From Haemonchus contortus (taxonomy: Eukaryota > Nematoda > Chromadorea > Rhabditida > Trichostrongylidae): 64,000 nucleotides of DNA. The stretch is taken from assembly GCA_000469685.2 (NCBI GenBank), contig LS997565.1:38431519-38495518 (forward strand), read 5' to 3'. Of this stretch, positions 1 to 12,800 are shown piece after piece (the first letter of the stretch is position 1; every line of letters begins with the position of its first letter). The notes beneath the pieces were generated by a model. It ran no database searches. It was not told the DNA's origin and worked only from the letters and a program-made list of their open reading frames with translations. The position numbers and the translations under genes were made by a program.

Positions 1-107
1 AACTATTGTGGAAGGTACACTTGCCTCCTTCTACATCTTCGTTATATGCATCATTGCAAAGGCCAAAACATCCGAAAACGCATTTTTCACACAGTTCATG
101 ACTACAG

Positions 108-1867
108 GTGAGGCAACACACGAAATTTGTTTTTCCTAAAAGCCAGAGAAAAAGGGGGATATATCTCAAACTAAATTACCCTGCAGAAAGGGATACACCG
201 AGAAGGAATGTTCAATTTTCTGATAGCACCCACTATAGGATTGCAACACATGTGCGATTTTATGAATTCTGCTGGTGATTTCAAGGGTTGCATGCTTTTC
301 TCAAACAGAAGTTCCTCTGTTATGTGGGGGTATAGCTGGGAAAGTATCCCACATCAAATATGAGTCAAGCTGATCTAGCCACCAAGAATTGGCGGTTCTG
401 ATGAAAAGGCATTGTTTTGCTTTTCAGGAAGTACATGCCAATAACAATAGCCGAATAAGCCAACGACTTACTACCAGAAGGTGAGGACGAATCAGTGTGT
501 TCGCCTTGAATTCTCCGAAGTCCTTGTCAGCCTTCCCTTCTATCATCTCTCTTCATTACAAAAAGGCTTTCCGTGACATTCGACCTACTTTTAAAAACCT
601 TGAAATTAAATAATTAAATTGAGTAGCTGCTCACAACATCTCGTTGCCTTGTTTGAGTAGGGAAGAGCGTTTCATCCTTCCTTGTTTGCATATACTACTA
701 GATGGGAAGCACTCAGTCGAGGTCTGTCGACAAGTCTGGAACCATGTCGAACTTCCCTTCGTATACTCAGGTTAGCGTCAGCGTCGATATTTCAGTGTTG
801 GAGACCTATCTCATCAGTATGATTCCTCACTATCGAAACACCACTATCGGAACCCATTCCTCTTTATCGAAACGGATGTTTTTGGCCGGATTGAGAAATA
901 TGCCGCTGTATTTCGACCAAACTACCAAGATGTGCTGGTAGTCTTCTTTGTTGAGTCTACGCCACTTTGTACAAGTGCAGTAAAAAAGTGCCCTCTTGGT
1001 CATCCATCATACACGGTATATAAATTCTGAATTAGAGATCATGGGAATGTATGTTCAGTGCGACAGGTCGAAAAAGTGACGTACACATTTCCTGAGCTTA
1101 CCGTTCTCCCGCAAGCTTGTCGTATGTTGGACCACGTCTCAAAGTGCGCTAGTGAGCTCACCTTTGGAAAACACTGGCAAACATCTACATAGTAGCCTTG
1201 GAATCACTGTTGATATGCTAACTTCAAATGCTTACTCTTAAAAAATTGTGCGAAGAAAACGAGCAGGGGATTATTTTGACTTTTTGATTGAAAATAACAG
1301 GTGAAGAAGCATGCCGAGATTTATACAGGTGATCGGTGGACCACTGAGGTCGACTGTCCCCAAAGGCTCCGAGTAAGGTGAAGGCACCGAAACGTCAGTC
1401 TATGTAATAAAAGTTTTTGTTGCAATCTCTGTCTTACAGCTCAAAAGACAACCTCAAACTGTGAAGATAGCAGTATATTTCGCATTTTGTGATGGAGTTC
1501 TGCCGAATATTATCGAAATGGGCCCCAGAATTTGCAGAGTGCCTCCTATTCTCAAGCACAGGAACGAAAATTCAGTCCGGCACTCGGCTCTTATAGTAAT
1601 CCGGCACTGTTAACACGCAAATTTTTACCAGTCACATATACGAGCGTCGAAAAGGGGCTTTGGGCAAGGACACGGGGTGGGTGGAGAGGTATGTCAGGGG
1701 GTTACTGTGAGAGCCGAGTGCCTGACTGAATTTTCGTTTTAGTTTCTTAAGCGAGATTTAATATCCAGCCATAACAATGGCAAAGTTTCAGTTGCTAACT
1801 TTTTTCAAATTGAAGAATATTGCAACCAAAGCACAGAAAGTATTTTGATGTAATTATCACTATTAAG
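108..1867 (+). other. Intron of gene A with no other gene seen
   Basis: This lies between the TM1 exon and the TM2-3 exon of receptor gene A. The only structure I can name is the PLE 3'-end relic with a hammerhead-like motif near 1365-1400. Short ORFs here have no recognisable domain. Confidence 0.4.
1365..1400 (+). ncRNA. Hammerhead-like motif in a PLE 3'-end relic
   Basis: The sequence reads GGCU, then CCGAGUAA, a hairpin GGUG/CACC with loop AAGG, then GAAACGUC and AGUC. This is the order of a type I hammerhead: stem I, core, stem II, GAAA, short palindromic stem III ACGU, cleavage site GUC, stem I. The core CUGANGA is degraded here (CCGAGUA), so activity is doubtful. It is the same motif as in the intact PLE ends near 45.3 and 47.6 kb. 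Surrounding bases (about 1300-1440) are probably the 3' end of an old PLE copy. Confidence 0.45.
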
Positions 1868-1951
1868 GGATTGCTGATGTGATATCTCTTTCTGCGAACA
1901 TTCTTCTTCGCTTGAACCGTGAACTCGCTCTGGGCCAGGAATATCAGCATG

Positions 1952-2009
1952 TAGTAGCATGAGTTTCGTAGCACATATGCTAGTAGCATGAGTTTCGTAG
2001 CACATATGT
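1952..2009 (+). repeat. 29-bp tandem duplication inside receptor exon
   Basis: Two 29-bp copies, 1952-1980 and 1981-2009, differ only at the last base. They lie in the TM3-encoding exon of receptor gene A and put it out of frame. Compared with the corresponding exon of the gene at 9.9-17.4 kb (about 200 nt), the duplicated segment sits where the start of TM3 should be, so it seems to have replaced sequence rather than only been added. Confidence 0.85.
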
Positions 2010-3315
2010 TAGGAAATATGTTTATTACTGTCAATCGGTTTACGGCTATTTGCCTCATGCATAAACACACCAAGGTTAGTCGAAAGCAATCACGATTTAG
2101 CATAGGATTTTTTTCAGGTAATTAATAAAACGAGACGAAAAGACTAGTTCGACCTATGTTTAACATTGGGAAGAATTTTTGCAATTTACTGAATTGTATT
2201 TTTTCCAGATTTGGTCTCGAAAGAACGTGTGGATTGTTATAGGCACTCAATATGTTGCAAGCTTTGTTGCTTGTTCGTATCTATTAATTTCGAAACTGGA
2301 GTATATTCAGAACAGCGATGGGACCACGAAATTGAAAGGCTTTGAGAAGCACATTGACGTGGTTTGTTGATTTATTATCTTCCTGTAAAATATTTGTGAA
2401 CCCTGTACTTTAGCAATAGAGAAGGGCAATAATGTTGGTTATATGAGACTTATTTTGATCACCGAATCCCTTTGGAAAAAGCCATTATTACTGAGAAGTT
2501 GTCTGTATAATAACAACAAAAATATTTCTTAAAAATGATTTTACAGCTCATCAGAAGCGCATTTGTTGGAACTTGTGTGATTTATGCTACAGTGACCGTT
2601 GTTCTCAATGCAAGGCTGCTCTTTGTTTGGCACAGAATATCAAAAATGTCTGATTATGCACGATATAGTCGGAACGAGAAGGCAAGAGCTGTTAACTCCG
2701 AACCTGATAAACCTCACCAACATCAATAAGACCGCTTTTTTGTTATTTGCTGTACCTGAAGGGCCAACAGATTAAGCCCTCCCCCCCCCCCCAAAAAAAA
2801 ACTAGCTAAATGTGACTCGAAATACCCTCATGTTTTCATTTCAGAATCTTCTAATCTACACAGTTTTTGTGTTTGTCTTCACTATGCTAATGTGCTCTCA
2901 ACAGTTCACTGTAGGGATCGCTGCAGTTGCCAACAACAACGATATATATCTGTGGGCAAGTAGACAAGTCAGTTTGCCTCCCATTCTTTTGTTTTCTGTG
3001 AATCTAGTAGGAAAGATAAGCCGACATCATCAAAAACTGTACTTCTGGACTGTATCCACAGTTGAGAGAGTCCCTAGAGGGACGTTGATGGAAAATGGAG
3101 GCAAAATCCATTTGATTCATTTTTAAAATTGCTTAAATCGTTGGTTTTAGTTTTTCTGGATAAACGACATCATGGTCAGTATACCTCCATTTTTCGTCTT
3201 ATTATTCTGTACTGAACTTCGGAAAGCTGTGCTCAAATTATTCCGAAGAAAGGAAACTTGTGTTACTGTCAATATTGTCGTTACTGCTTTACATACAAGA
3301 TCAAATACTAAATAA

Positions 3316-4247
3316 ACGAGCTCACGCTTCACTACCGTCAGGGCGTCGAAATAGGCATACACTTGCGCTCAAAAGCCTTCGGGCAAACATTTTCTGGGCC
3401 GTAACTTTTTTCAGTGGAGGTAATCGTGCCTAATTTTGATATGTTCAACTGAATCATATTTCATACTGTCCAACACTATTTGACTGCAAAATAGCAATAT
3501 CCACGTAACTAAGAGCAAGATGCCTGTTGCGGTAGTAGACTTCCCTAAAAGCAAAAAAGTTGGCGATGTCTGCAATTCGCACCTTATGCGCCTTCTCCTC
3601 CTTCACTATGTTCGGTCCTAACTCTCGTACACATAAGTCATGGAAAAGAAGTCCAAGAAGGTTCATCCGTAATTCCAGTTGATCAGGAATCCAAGCTCCT
3701 TGGGTAAATGTTCAGATTTCAGAACAATAGTGGGCAATAATTACGATACACCCATACCATACATATTGGAATTTTGCAAGAGTAGAAACAGTAGGAGAGC
3801 AATCGCGACTAAAAAGTAGACTGAAAGCGCATTTGGCCAAAACCTTTCGAGCGCTACTGTATTTACAATTCCATCAAATTTGATAATGGAAAAGAGAGGA
3901 AACTCGTCGATTGCACTAAGGCGAAATAAAGTTAATAGCGGTGTAATCGTGTTATTCAACTCGTTAAACAGCTTCCTATCCTGCTGTTATACTTTGTGCT
4001 CCCATATAATGAGCATTTTATGAGCCGCATTATAAACAAAAATTTGTTCGAACTAGTGTGACCGGTCTTCATTTCCTATAACTCCAGACCATCCGTGGCA
4101 AATTATTGTTTGTTTTCAAATAACACTCAGGCATCTTTTGTCTTTTCTGAATAAATATGTTCTCTGCGAATGATAAGTCGATTTCAATCAGATAAGACGA
4201 TTTCCATGTGCCTCGTCATAATTAGGCTTTGGGAGCAATACAGCCTA
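3316..4247. other. Gene-free stretch after receptor A
   Basis: No exon, repeat or RNA gene recognised. Short ORFs on both strands lack family motifs. Confidence 0.4.
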
Positions 4248-5507
4248 CAGGGTGGGCCAAAATTATGATTACACAGAAATCACATCGCAGAAAACGAATA
4301 GAAAGCCAACAGAGCAAACCAATTTCATTAAAGGGTTTATCACAACTTTCTTATCAAAACTGTACATTGAAACTGGGATCTGTTGCTTTCTGCTTTCACC
4401 CAACCCCAAAGACGACGATGGACGGCATTGACGGTGGCACGCAGCTAGGGTCATCGAAGTGGTCCCGGCTTTTTGCTGAGCATTTTCGAGATTATTTCTT
4501 CTCTTGTTTGGGCTAAAGGTGCTTTCATTTCAGAGGCTGACCACATTGAGACATTCATGGGATTTAGGTCAGGGCTCCAGAGTGATCACTGATCGAAGGT
4601 TATGAAGTCAAAAAAGCACTTTCACGAAATTTCTAGACAATTTCTGTTCTGCGGTCAGGAGCTCCATCTTGACAATATGACCGATTCGAATCACCAAAGT
4701 GTCCCATTGCGCACGAAGAAATCAAACAGGCCTCCAAAACTTTCACTCCATAATTTACAAGAATAATCGGTGTCTTTGCCTCGACGGTGATGCTAGCACA
4801 GGCCATTACAGAAAATTAGTGAGCCAGGCGCTGTATCACTTTCATTTCTTCAAGCTTCATATAAACGTTATCGCTCCACTTATTGAGCACCTATTTCACT
4901 ATGAATCTCTTTTCGTCGATGAACAGGAATTCCGTAGGACAATTTTTTCGGATGAGACAGGCAGCTCTTGTTAGCCAACCTTTCTCTTCTCTTTAACCTG
5001 CTCACTGGGGAAATCACTTCCTGATCGTAGAAGAGTCTCGTTGTGCAACTGTTGCTTCACGATTTCACGCAGAAAATTTCGTGACATATCCATTCATTCA
5101 GCCTTTTTGGACTCAGAATGTATTTTGCTCCTACGTAGACCTTTGCCCTGCTTCCTTAACACTTCCCCTAAATATAACCACAGCTCTCCTAGGTTCACCA
5201 CTCCTATCTGCAATTGTTCCCAACTCTCGAGAGCGTCTTATGGTTGAATGCAATACCTGCCTTGTTTCGCTAGTTCGTCTGTAGATGCACCGTGCCAAAA
5301 GTGCTTGTGAGTGCAAAGCGACGTTTAATTCACGGACTAGTTACCCTTATATTATGTTAAAAAACTACCAAAAGTTTAGTATCATTAGAAAGGTAATAAC
5401 GTAAGCTACTTTGTGAAATGGAAGAAATTCAATGAATTGTTATGAACATAGAAAAAATTTGCAATGAACGTCAGCGCGCGCTGTAATCATAATTTTGGCC
5501 CACCCTG
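4248..5507 (-). mobile_element. Tc1/mariner-type DNA transposon with 26-bp TIRs
   Basis: The element is 1260 bp and is flanked by TA dinucleotides at 4246-4247 and 5508-5509, the usual Tc1/mariner target duplication. The terminal inverted repeats begin CAGGGTGGGCCAAAATTATG and match perfectly over 26 bp. A decayed transposase is read on the minus strand. The perfect ends with a broken gene suggest a non-autonomous or recently dead copy. Confidence 0.93.
4530..5010 (-). pseudogene. Tc1-like transposase remnant
   Basis: Minus-strand translation in shifting frames gives DEKRFIV (first catalytic Asp region), then NKW and a FSVMACASIT stretch, QDGAP (second catalytic Asp), and WSPDLNPMN followed by MWS near the C terminus. 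These are the ordered hallmarks of Tc1/mariner DDE transposases. Stops and frameshifts interrupt it (for example after QRLAH), so it cannot encode an active enzyme. It lies inside the TIR-bounded element at 4248-5507. Confidence 0.8.
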
Positions 5508-5509
5508 TA

Positions 5510-7036
5510 GATCGGTCCATGATTTGCGTTCGCAGCTCAATATTTATGTGCGAACATCACAGATGGAAGAAATGAAGAGAACTTCAAAAACATACTCTCG
5601 AATCGTACCTTCCAAAACCTGGTGACTTATGATGATAAGCTGTAAAAATGATTTGCCATCATTTCATTTTGCCAAAGACTAAAAGAGGAGAGAAATAAGG
5701 AGGATGGAAGAAGTGCAGTAAGTTGTTATTTACAAAAAAAAATTTAAGCACAATCACAATAAATGGAGTGGCACCGAGTCCACAAGCGCAAAAACCTTTG
5801 TGCAAATGTACTTCTTTCAGGAATGACATCACTGCAATTACTCATTTCTAACGGATCAGCATGTGCTCTATCGCAGGTATGTTTCACTGAAAACTATTCT
5901 GTCAGAGTGAAAATCTTTTTTCAATTTTTCGGGTGATTGGGGTTCAGGCAGAGACTCAGAAAAGCTGCCACGAAGGATACATTCAGTGGACCCTCATTTC
6001 ATAAAGCGCTTTTTGCCTAGTCGATCGAAACTGGTACACGCTAAGTGCTTTGCTACCGGTACGAAGCTTACAACAAGAAGCTTCCGGATTCAAGGATCTT
6101 CACAGTAACTGGGGATGAAAGAAGGAGACACATCAGTATTCTCTTATCTGATACATGAGTTCTATCAATCAAGAAGCGATTCTTAATGATAGGTTCTAAG
6201 AAGGCTCCTGCCGTTTCTGCCATGTTAATTTCCTTGGCTGCTGCCACTTCAGAAGAAGTTAGCCGATACGCTTCGAGCTAAAGCGCTTCCTCCTCGAAAG
6301 TTTTCAATTCTTCGAGATAGTTCGCTGCAGAAAAGAATGTTGGTGGTTGGAATGTATGTGTCTTACCGGAGATTGATCCACTATTCGCTCTCCGTTTAGG
6401 TCAAGCCACTACCGTACAATCCTACTGTGACCAACTGTATAGAAATTGGATCAACCAGCACTTGCGGATCGCCATAACAAATTGCCCCAATGCTTTTGTA
6501 CGACAATGCGCGAACGCATGTGCCAGAGAGTTGTCGAGAGAAAGTTGATCGAATTGCGGATTGAAGCTCCTCTTCATTTTCCGTACTCACCACATCATGC
6601 AGCAATGAAGTTCCCATTTTTGAACGTCTGAACACTGGACCTTCTGAAGATACTGCTCTTCTCGAATTCTCGAGAATCAAACCACCAGATTGGCATAAGA
6701 ATGAATTAACAACATCGTATTACGATGACAAAAAAAGTGCAGAATTGAATGGGGCTCATTTCGAATGGAAATGTTTTCTTCGGGCCGAGTTCTTAAAAGC
6801 ATTTTTTACAATCTCAGATCTTATTCAGATTCACAGCCAAATTTTACAAGCTCGATCATATTCACATGTGAGCCTAGCGGAGCTCCGCTCCCAAGGGGCG
6901 GGGCATGCGCCGGAATTGGGCGGGGTCGTTGGCCAATTCTTTTCCTTCGGTCTCATAACAGTCCAGACACCGGGAAAAAATGTGCAAAGGTGGGGGATCG
7001 GTCAACAATTAAAATAAAGGAAACTCGCCCTAGAAT
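5510..7036. other. Unassigned intergenic sequence
   Basis: No gene recognised. A minus-strand ORF (6396-6680, 94 codons) and its opposite-strand partner show no domain I can name. The part from about 6880 is G-rich and leads into the tandem repeat at 7037. Confidence 0.35.
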
Positions 7037-7250
7037 GCGAAAAAAAAGTGGTTAGAGGTAATGGCACAAATGTGGTCAAATTCTCGAAGTAGGCGAGGTT
7101 GGCACCAAAATGGGTGGAGCTTAGATCAAATTTTCATAACTCTGTTCAAAAACGTTCTGGAACGCGGGGAAAAAAGTGGTTAGAGGTAATGGAACAAATG
7201 TGATCAAATTCCCAAAGTGAGCGGGGTTGGCACCAAAGTGGGCGGAGCTA
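7037..7250 (+). repeat. Two imperfect tandem copies, unit about 127 bp
   Basis: The block AAAAAAGTGGTTAGAGGTAA followed by a conserved GGTTGGCACCAAA segment and GGCGGAGC/GGTGGAGC occurs at 7037 and again at 7164. The second copy is partial. The repeat has no coding potential. Confidence 0.8.
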
Positions 7251-7529
7251 TGAACAACCACTAATAATTCTGCTCGAATATATCGGGCGTGATGCACTCA
7301 GCAGTTCAGCGTTCGAATCTAGAGAGAACTATCTTATTCTAATTATCCGATTCCGCTGAATGTCTCAATCGTGGATAAGTGGCCGTCGACATATATTAGC
7401 GTGCATAGCCAAACTGGTCAATAATGAAATAGCAGCCGAGTCTCATGTTGAATCCCTATCAACCAACCGGAATCGTGAATCTGAAAAGGGAAGAGAACTT
7501 TGCAAATGCTTTCCTTATCAACCTCTCAA

Positions 7530-8243
7530 TTCTTAGCAAATGGGAGTCCTCCTGAAATCCAAACGATTCAATATGATTTTCTTATTGTGTGTAAAGATGA
7601 AGTGATGTTGTGGATGTTTTTTCACTCTTGATATCAAAGTACCATCGCCATCAGACCTCCCATCAGGGAGCTGAGCGAACGACTTGTGAATGAGCTGCAG
7701 CTCCCGACGCACCAATGTTTGCATTTCTAAGAGGCTGAGCTTCTTCGCTTCATTCACAAGGTTGGCGAATTATGAACAAAACCTCGGCCTCGGATGGGAC
7801 CCTTCCTAATGATAGCTTATCAGCTCCCTCTTATCTTATCAACAGTGCTATGTACAAAAAATTCAAAATTCAACATGAAATCTCAGATTTATTATGTTTG
7901 TTAATTTCAGCACATTGTACCCCGACAATTGAACAAATATTTCTTGATTGGACTCTTTAAAAGAGCAACGACTTTCGAACGTCAAGCGATCCTCTACCTT
8001 TGGGATACACCACGTCAATCCCGGAACACTCTGAATGATTAACTCGATTTCATTGAATATTCATGAATAAAGAATACCTTAACGATGTTTGGCAATGAAC
8101 GCGATTGACTGGATTTTTAATAGAAGATACCGTACTCATGCCTTCTCTTAATTTGCTAGAATAAAAATCTCATAAGACTCAATTCACTGCGTGTAGATAT
8201 AATTAATATTGGTGGAGCGGGAAGTCATAAGATGATTTTTAGC
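7530..8243 (-). repeat. Dispersed repeat R1, copy 1, with a conserved minus-strand ORF
   Basis: About 714 bp that align along most of their length with 21824-22545. Both copies hold a minus-strand reading frame with shared residues: LVRRELQLI, KSFAQ, SRV, HPQHH and THNK. Here the ORF is 7533-7757 (74 codons). The remainder shares an A+T-rich block with TTCATGAATAAAGAATACCT. I do not recognise the protein and see no terminal inverted repeats, LTRs or target duplication. It could be a transposon fragment or a segmental copy of an exon. Confidence 0.7.
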
Positions 8244-9897
8244 CGCTGTAATCTTTTGAGACCGCAGCTACAGAGCCGTGCTCTGCGTGAAGCTTGTCAC
8301 CAAATAGTGATTGTTTGCCTCGGTGGTCCCGGTCCCGAATTTTACCCTGAGGTCTGATGGGGGTCGGCTACCGCTCAATCATCAGCGGTTCTTTCCGTTT
8401 TACAATTCTTACTATAGTGAATGGGTATGCGATAAAATCCCTATCACCTTTCACGGACTGCTCGAATACTAGTGACATCTTAGAACAACACAAAAGTTTA
8501 TTTTCTTCGTTAAACAGAATGTTGGTTGTCGAATCTGTGTATTTGATTTTGAGGACATTCTGTGCGGAAACTTCTTTCGATGAAATGGCCTCATGTCCCT
8601 GCGTGTGAAGAACTGTGTCTATAAATGCCGTGAAACTGCTGGTATTCTTACTGAAAATAAGAGTTTTGTGTTAACCGAGCACGTATCCAGCTTTGTGAAT
8701 ACCTTGTTGACAGAATTTGTTCCTGAAGGAAGAACCCAGCCTAAAAACTCAAAACTAGGCGGTACATATCAAGCTACTCAATAGATCTTCGACCCAAATA
8801 TCTGCTCTGCAACTCGACTTCACAGCTTTGCGAAACGCCTCCCGTCACGTTGTGAAACACATGCAAAGACATTTTGAGGAACCACCGTTGGTTCATTACT
8901 TCTCTGGACGAAGTTGCGATTAGACAAAAGCTGTCTAGTGGCTCAATGAGGTGCCGTGGAACATCAAAGACATCCCCTCCATCTACTTCGTCACCACTTT
9001 CAATAAGCAAATCGTCAAATGATTGATTCAACTCATCCATTGCTGTCTACTGAAGCCATTTTTATTTGAAAGAGAGTTTTGGGTGCAAAATTACTTCAGA
9101 GTCGAAATTAAGTTTAACTGGGTGGGTTAACTTGGAGCGGCTCGGTTTGCTGGTGTTGATTAAGCGAACAATGCCAAAAACTTCAATAAATTACAGTCGA
9201 GGAGGTGTTGAAGAAAGGAGATTATGTTCAGATCCCATCATAAATAATATGTGTCGATCGGAATTGAAGGAACAGAGGAATGCGTGTAGTGATCAACAAA
9301 AACCACAGAACAGATTATGTTTGAATGCCCAATCCATCTTTACCAGTCCGTTCACCTCCTAGAACTATTTACAAAAGTATTAATGAATTATTTCGTTATC
9401 TCATCTTTCCCTTGCACGAATGGTAGTGCTCACTAATTCTGAGCAAACAGACCTCCTTACTACGACTAACCCCTTTTTACATTACTTTACTCCAACAATC
9501 CACTTACTTGAATAGTCATTTGAGCCCTTTTGCGGAATCATCCTTGCTTTTATGATTGCAATCTTTTCCACCATGGAAGTAGCTCACCTGCACCGGAGAT
9601 ACAAAACGTGTTTTCATTTCTTGATCTGCTTCTGCACACATTAAATACTTTACATCATACTGATGCGTTAATTATTTTTTATTTGCTGTGCACACAGGAT
9701 GAGACAACAAATTGTCTCTATAAAGAGGAGATCGAATCCTTTCAAAGACCTTACTGATTGAGTAGCAGGCTCATACATTCACAGAAGACCATTATAAGCA
9801 CGTCCAGTTAGAATTGTCTAAGTAAATTTCTATAGAGAAGCTTGACTGGACGATTCAGGGAATTATCTCATGAACTCATCCGTATATATATCGTCTA
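8244..9897. other. Gene-free stretch
   Basis: Short ORFs on both strands (83 to 98 codons) have no family motif and no supporting splice pattern. Nothing else recognised. Confidence 0.35.
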
Positions 9898-12800
9898 TCA
9901 GTTGTTGAATGCAACGACGGAGACATTTACACCTTTTCTACGAGTGCATTTGCAGAACATGATAACTTCACGTCGAAGTTCCGAAGAGAGCAGGAGCAAG
10001 GACAGCGGCGGAATAGTGACCATGATGTCGTTTATCCAGTGGAACTGGAAGTCTTGTTCAGTTATTTGATTATTTTGGAAGAATAACCCTGTTAGATTTA
10101 CCATGCGAAATATCTTATTCGTTCAGCAGAGGGAATAATTTTTTTGGTGGGACATTGGGGAGCGGGGGACATGATGAGCGCAGTGCCAGGTGCCAGAACC
10201 TTCCAAAAGAGAACGAGCGGACCGCAATAGAGACCGGAGAGATGGGGAAATGTGGGTGAATGGTCCTTTCTGTTTGTTCTGTTAACATGAAGTTGGTCAC
10301 GAAAGTCGTTGAACGACATGAAATGACAATGTACTGTACTGTAAAAAAGGCTACCACAACAATTACTGAATTTCATTTATTGACCCCTTGAATTGCTTTG
10401 ATTATAACTTGTGACCCAATGTACAACAGATGTATCTCAATCTCAGCACCCATGTAGCTGACTTACTGGTTAGACATAAAGCTCCTCTTCTTGTCTACTC
10501 AAAAAACATGTTTCCGATGCATTTTGAATTTCATGAACCGGACCGTCGGCAATGTTGGATGGATCCGATAACCAAAAAGATAAGCATCCCTCCTAAAACA
10601 GATGGATGAAGAGCAGGGTGCCTGGAATGCCCAACGGGATCGAGTCTAGTCCAGGGCCGAAGTTTTGCCCGCTCGCTAATCTTGTGAGACTAAAACAGAT
10701 GTGTCTCACTTTTAGTGGGTGAGCGCGACATTCAGTTGTTGGAATGTTTTTTTCTGATTGAACGTCCCTTTACCAGAAACTCATTGCGGTTTTATTTTTT
10801 GCAGTATTTTTTCATCTAGAACCTGGAAATGCAACTCACTTGAAGAGTTGCCCACATATTGAGGCTTTTGTTGTCAGTAAAAACAGCAAAGGCTCTTGTG
10901 AGTTGTTGGGCACACATCAGTGCACTGGATACGAACACAGACATTGTGTACAATACCAGACCCTGAATATAGTCTTTTACAGCATGAACCTTCATGAACT
11001 ATTTTGTGTAACAAATCTGTCGAAAGCGGTAGAAAACTCGCGCACCTTCTCTTGCCGGCTATGCCTTGAGATAGTTCCGAGTTGTGATAATCTATGCCAC
11101 TCTAGAAGCAGTCTTATATTCAGATTGATACTAACTATACCGTAAATCGTGCAAACTGCAACATAAATAGATCTGTTAGCCTGAAACGTTAAATTTGAAA
11201 CAGTGTAGTATAGAAAACGATCGCCATAGCGGTAGACTTTCCATAACACAATCAGTCCCGACAAGAATTTTTCGGTGTTTCGATATAACTGTTGTAGTGG
11301 AAGCATAGCTTGATATTCCCTCACCCACAGTTACAACTTCAGTCTAACCTATGCTTAACAATGCTGCTACAGAAACTACAAAGTAGAATAATCAAGTAGG
11401 GGCCATGTGAAAGCAAGATTTCAGCTCAACTGTAGGAAAGAGACTATTTTTTAAAGTCCTGGCTTCGAGGGCTCCCGTCTCGCCATACTTCCTCATACCT
11501 CCAAGTTGTCCACCCAGACGAGTTTGATCCCAATGAACCAAAACAGATGGGGTGGAAGGCCTGGTTGTCTGGGCGAGTATTTGAAACTGGAACCCCAATT
11601 TTCTTAGTGTACTATGTGATAGTGTGCGCTACTTGCCATTACACCATCTCCCCCGAAGAAACACGGTATTTCACTCATTGCGTCAAAAGCCACAGTCGTT
11701 TGTGATCAGACAATTCATTTACCTTGAATGAAAAGTTTTTTTTCTAATGAGTTATAGTTACAGACACTGTAAGCAACCGTGCATGCATATGCAACTGTTA
11801 CTTTATGTCTACTTTTTTTCTTTTTTTCTTTTTTTAGGAATAATTAGTTTTTCGTTATGGGCATAACACTATCCCCTTGAATTCTGCGACGCTGGTTTGG
11901 GTTTCGGCAGGTTGGCGGACCTACTAAGACGGTATCCGAAGTTCTGCATATGTCGTCCTGAAGGAGCTTGCAGTGTTGGCGGCCACTGCCCTTCCAAGCC
12001 GAATTCTATTCCCTCTTCATGCAGATCCCTCTGTTGTTCCACATTAATTTAAAATTACTGCTTACCAGAAATTGTTTGTGTTTCTTTTTGACTATCTGGG
12101 ATTGTCTTTGGTTTTCGATAATAAATCATACATCATATGATTGGATATGTGAGAAATACAAAAAGTCGCTTAAAAAAACAAACAAAAGCTCATGTTTCCG
12201 GAGCACGCTTGGTAGCTGTAATCCGTATCGGACTGCATGATCTCTTGATGAGGATTTTTTTATGGGAACTTGAAAAAACTTACTAGATCAAAGCTTTTTT
12301 CCAAGCTCACATAGCAAAATGTTCCATCGGCATATTGATCGTACACAAGCTTTGCTCCTAATGTATGAAGAAAGGAAGCAGAAGCGATAACGTACTGAAT
12401 TGTTATCAATATCCACACATTCTTTCGCTTCCAATACTGAAACATTATTGAGAAAAACAGTCGGCAGCGAATTTTTTTAAAACCTTCGCTACTTCTTTCT
12501 ATTCAGGTATTGGGTTGCTTTGCAAGTAAATGGGACTTTTAAAAGCGGATTCTTTGAATTGCACTTAGACCTATACATATTTTTGAACTTATACGGCTCG
12601 TTTTCAATAATGTGCGAGCACTAGTAACAAACATATCGTTTTTGCCTTTCCCAATCGCCATCCACGGTTGACTCAGAATCCGCCAAAGTTGACGATGCGA
12701 GGAGTCGTTCCGTTGCATTCGCAACTGTTCCCATCTTGCATCAGGTCTTCGCCTAGATCGTGAAAATTCTACGGGAGCCCACCCAACTGCTAATCTTGCC

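Larger units (their letters stand above)
1..3315 (+). pseudogene. Srv-like serpentine chemoreceptor (gene A), 5' end outside window, probably disabled
   Basis: Seven-transmembrane receptor of the nematode Srg superfamily, read as Srv-like; such proteins sit in sensory-cell membranes. Exons seen: 2-107 (TM1, ends ...FMTTG), 1868-2074 (TM2-3, with HMLGNMFITVNRF), 2219-2361 (begins IWSRKNVWIVIG), 2547-2681 (TM5, LNARLLFVWHRISK), 2845-2967 (TM6, FTMLMCSQQF), and 3151-3315 (TM7, FFWINDIMVSIPP, ending in TAA). Phases agree between exons and match two other receptors in this window. The TM2-3 exon contains a 29-bp tandem duplication (1952-1980, 1981-2009) that breaks the frame and introduces stops. 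The intron after 2681 would start with GC rather than GT. The family name is inferred from motifs; the membership in a nematode chemoreceptor family is firm. The broken exon suggests a pseudogene, or an assembly error. Confidence 0.75.

Noticed and set aside
2777..2800. Homopolymer C run followed by A run as a functional element
   Set aside because: Simple low-complexity tract inside an intron, possibly of uncertain length.
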